Shown here piece by piece: positions 63,699-64,000 of a stretch of 64,000 bases of DNA (its first letter is position 1; every line of letters starts with the position of its first letter). Both the position numbers and the translations under genes were made by a program. The DNA is from Hydrogenibacillus sp. (GTDB lineage: Bacteria; Bacillota; Bacilli; Thermicanales; DSM-22653): assembly GCA_014896255.1 (NCBI GenBank), contig JADBKT010000014.1, positions 1 through 64,000 of the forward strand, in the 5' to 3' direction. Below the pieces are notes generated by a model that was not told the DNA's origin, did not search any database, and saw nothing but the letters and a program-made list of their open reading frames with translations.

Positions 63699-64000
63699 TT
63701 ATGCCCAGCGGGTTGCGTAGTCCGCCTGTTCGGCCGTCGGCCGGTCGATGGTGATGTTGAGCGCCTCGAGCTTCATCTCCGCCACGCGGCGGTCGATGGC
63801 TTCCGGCACGGGGTACAGTCCGGGCGTAAGCGGCGCGCCTTCGCGCTTCTTTTGGACGAGATATTCCAAAGCGAGCGCCTGCAAAGCGAAGGTCATATCC
63901 ATGATTTCCGCCGGATGGCCGTCGGCGCCGGCGAGGTTCAGCAACCTGCCTTCGGCGAGGACATACAGCGTACGGCCGTCCGCCAGACGATAAGCGGTCA
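63699..64000 (-). CDS. ahcY: Adenosylhomocysteinase, C-terminal part (runs off the window)
   Basis: LLNLAGADGHPAEIMDMTFALQALALEYLVQKK..LYPVPEAIDRRVAEMKLEALNITIDRPTAEQADYATRWA. Confidence 0.93.
   Translation of the reverse strand, partial: TAYRLADGRTLYVLAEGRLLNLAGADGHPAEIMDMTFALQALALEYLVQKKREGAPLTPGLYPVPEAIDRRVAEMKLEALNITIDRPTAEQADYATRWA

Overview
64-kb window of a high-GC, spore-forming Bacillota chromosome (spoIIGA, sigE, sigG, spoVD and spoVE are present). The right half (about 21.1-63.6 kb, minus strand) is a largely conserved backbone: mraZ-rsmH-ftsL-pbpB-spoVD-murE-murF-mraY-murD-spoVE-murB-murA-divIB-ftsA-ftsZ-spoIIGA-sigE-sigG-ylmC-ylmD-sepF-ylmH-divIVA-[DoxX]-ileS-ylyA-[GGDEF/EAL]-lspA-rluD-pyrR-pyrB-pyrC-carB-pyrK-pyrD-pyrF-pyrE. 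It departs from the Bacillus order: no carA, murG, ylmE or ylmG in place, and pyrP displaced. The left part is accessory: pdxA at the window edge, a decayed zone (about 1.1-6.1 kb) with a frameshifted membrane gene, a fused two-component-system remnant and an IS1634-like transposase remnant, then a cell-wall amidase and a uracil permease. At 8.4-16.3 kb lies a six-gene operon: DUF1028 Ntn-like hydrolase, PucR regulator, NCS1 permease, DUF917, HyuA-like ATPase, second DUF917. It looks like a catabolic system for a cyclic amide, imide or (thio)hydantoin. Between the PucR and permease genes is a compact RNA/DNA element with two mutually exclusive hairpins, one of which would sequester the permease ribosome-binding site; this is the best candidate here for something undescribed. 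All calls come from reading the sequence and supplied ORFs; no searches were run.
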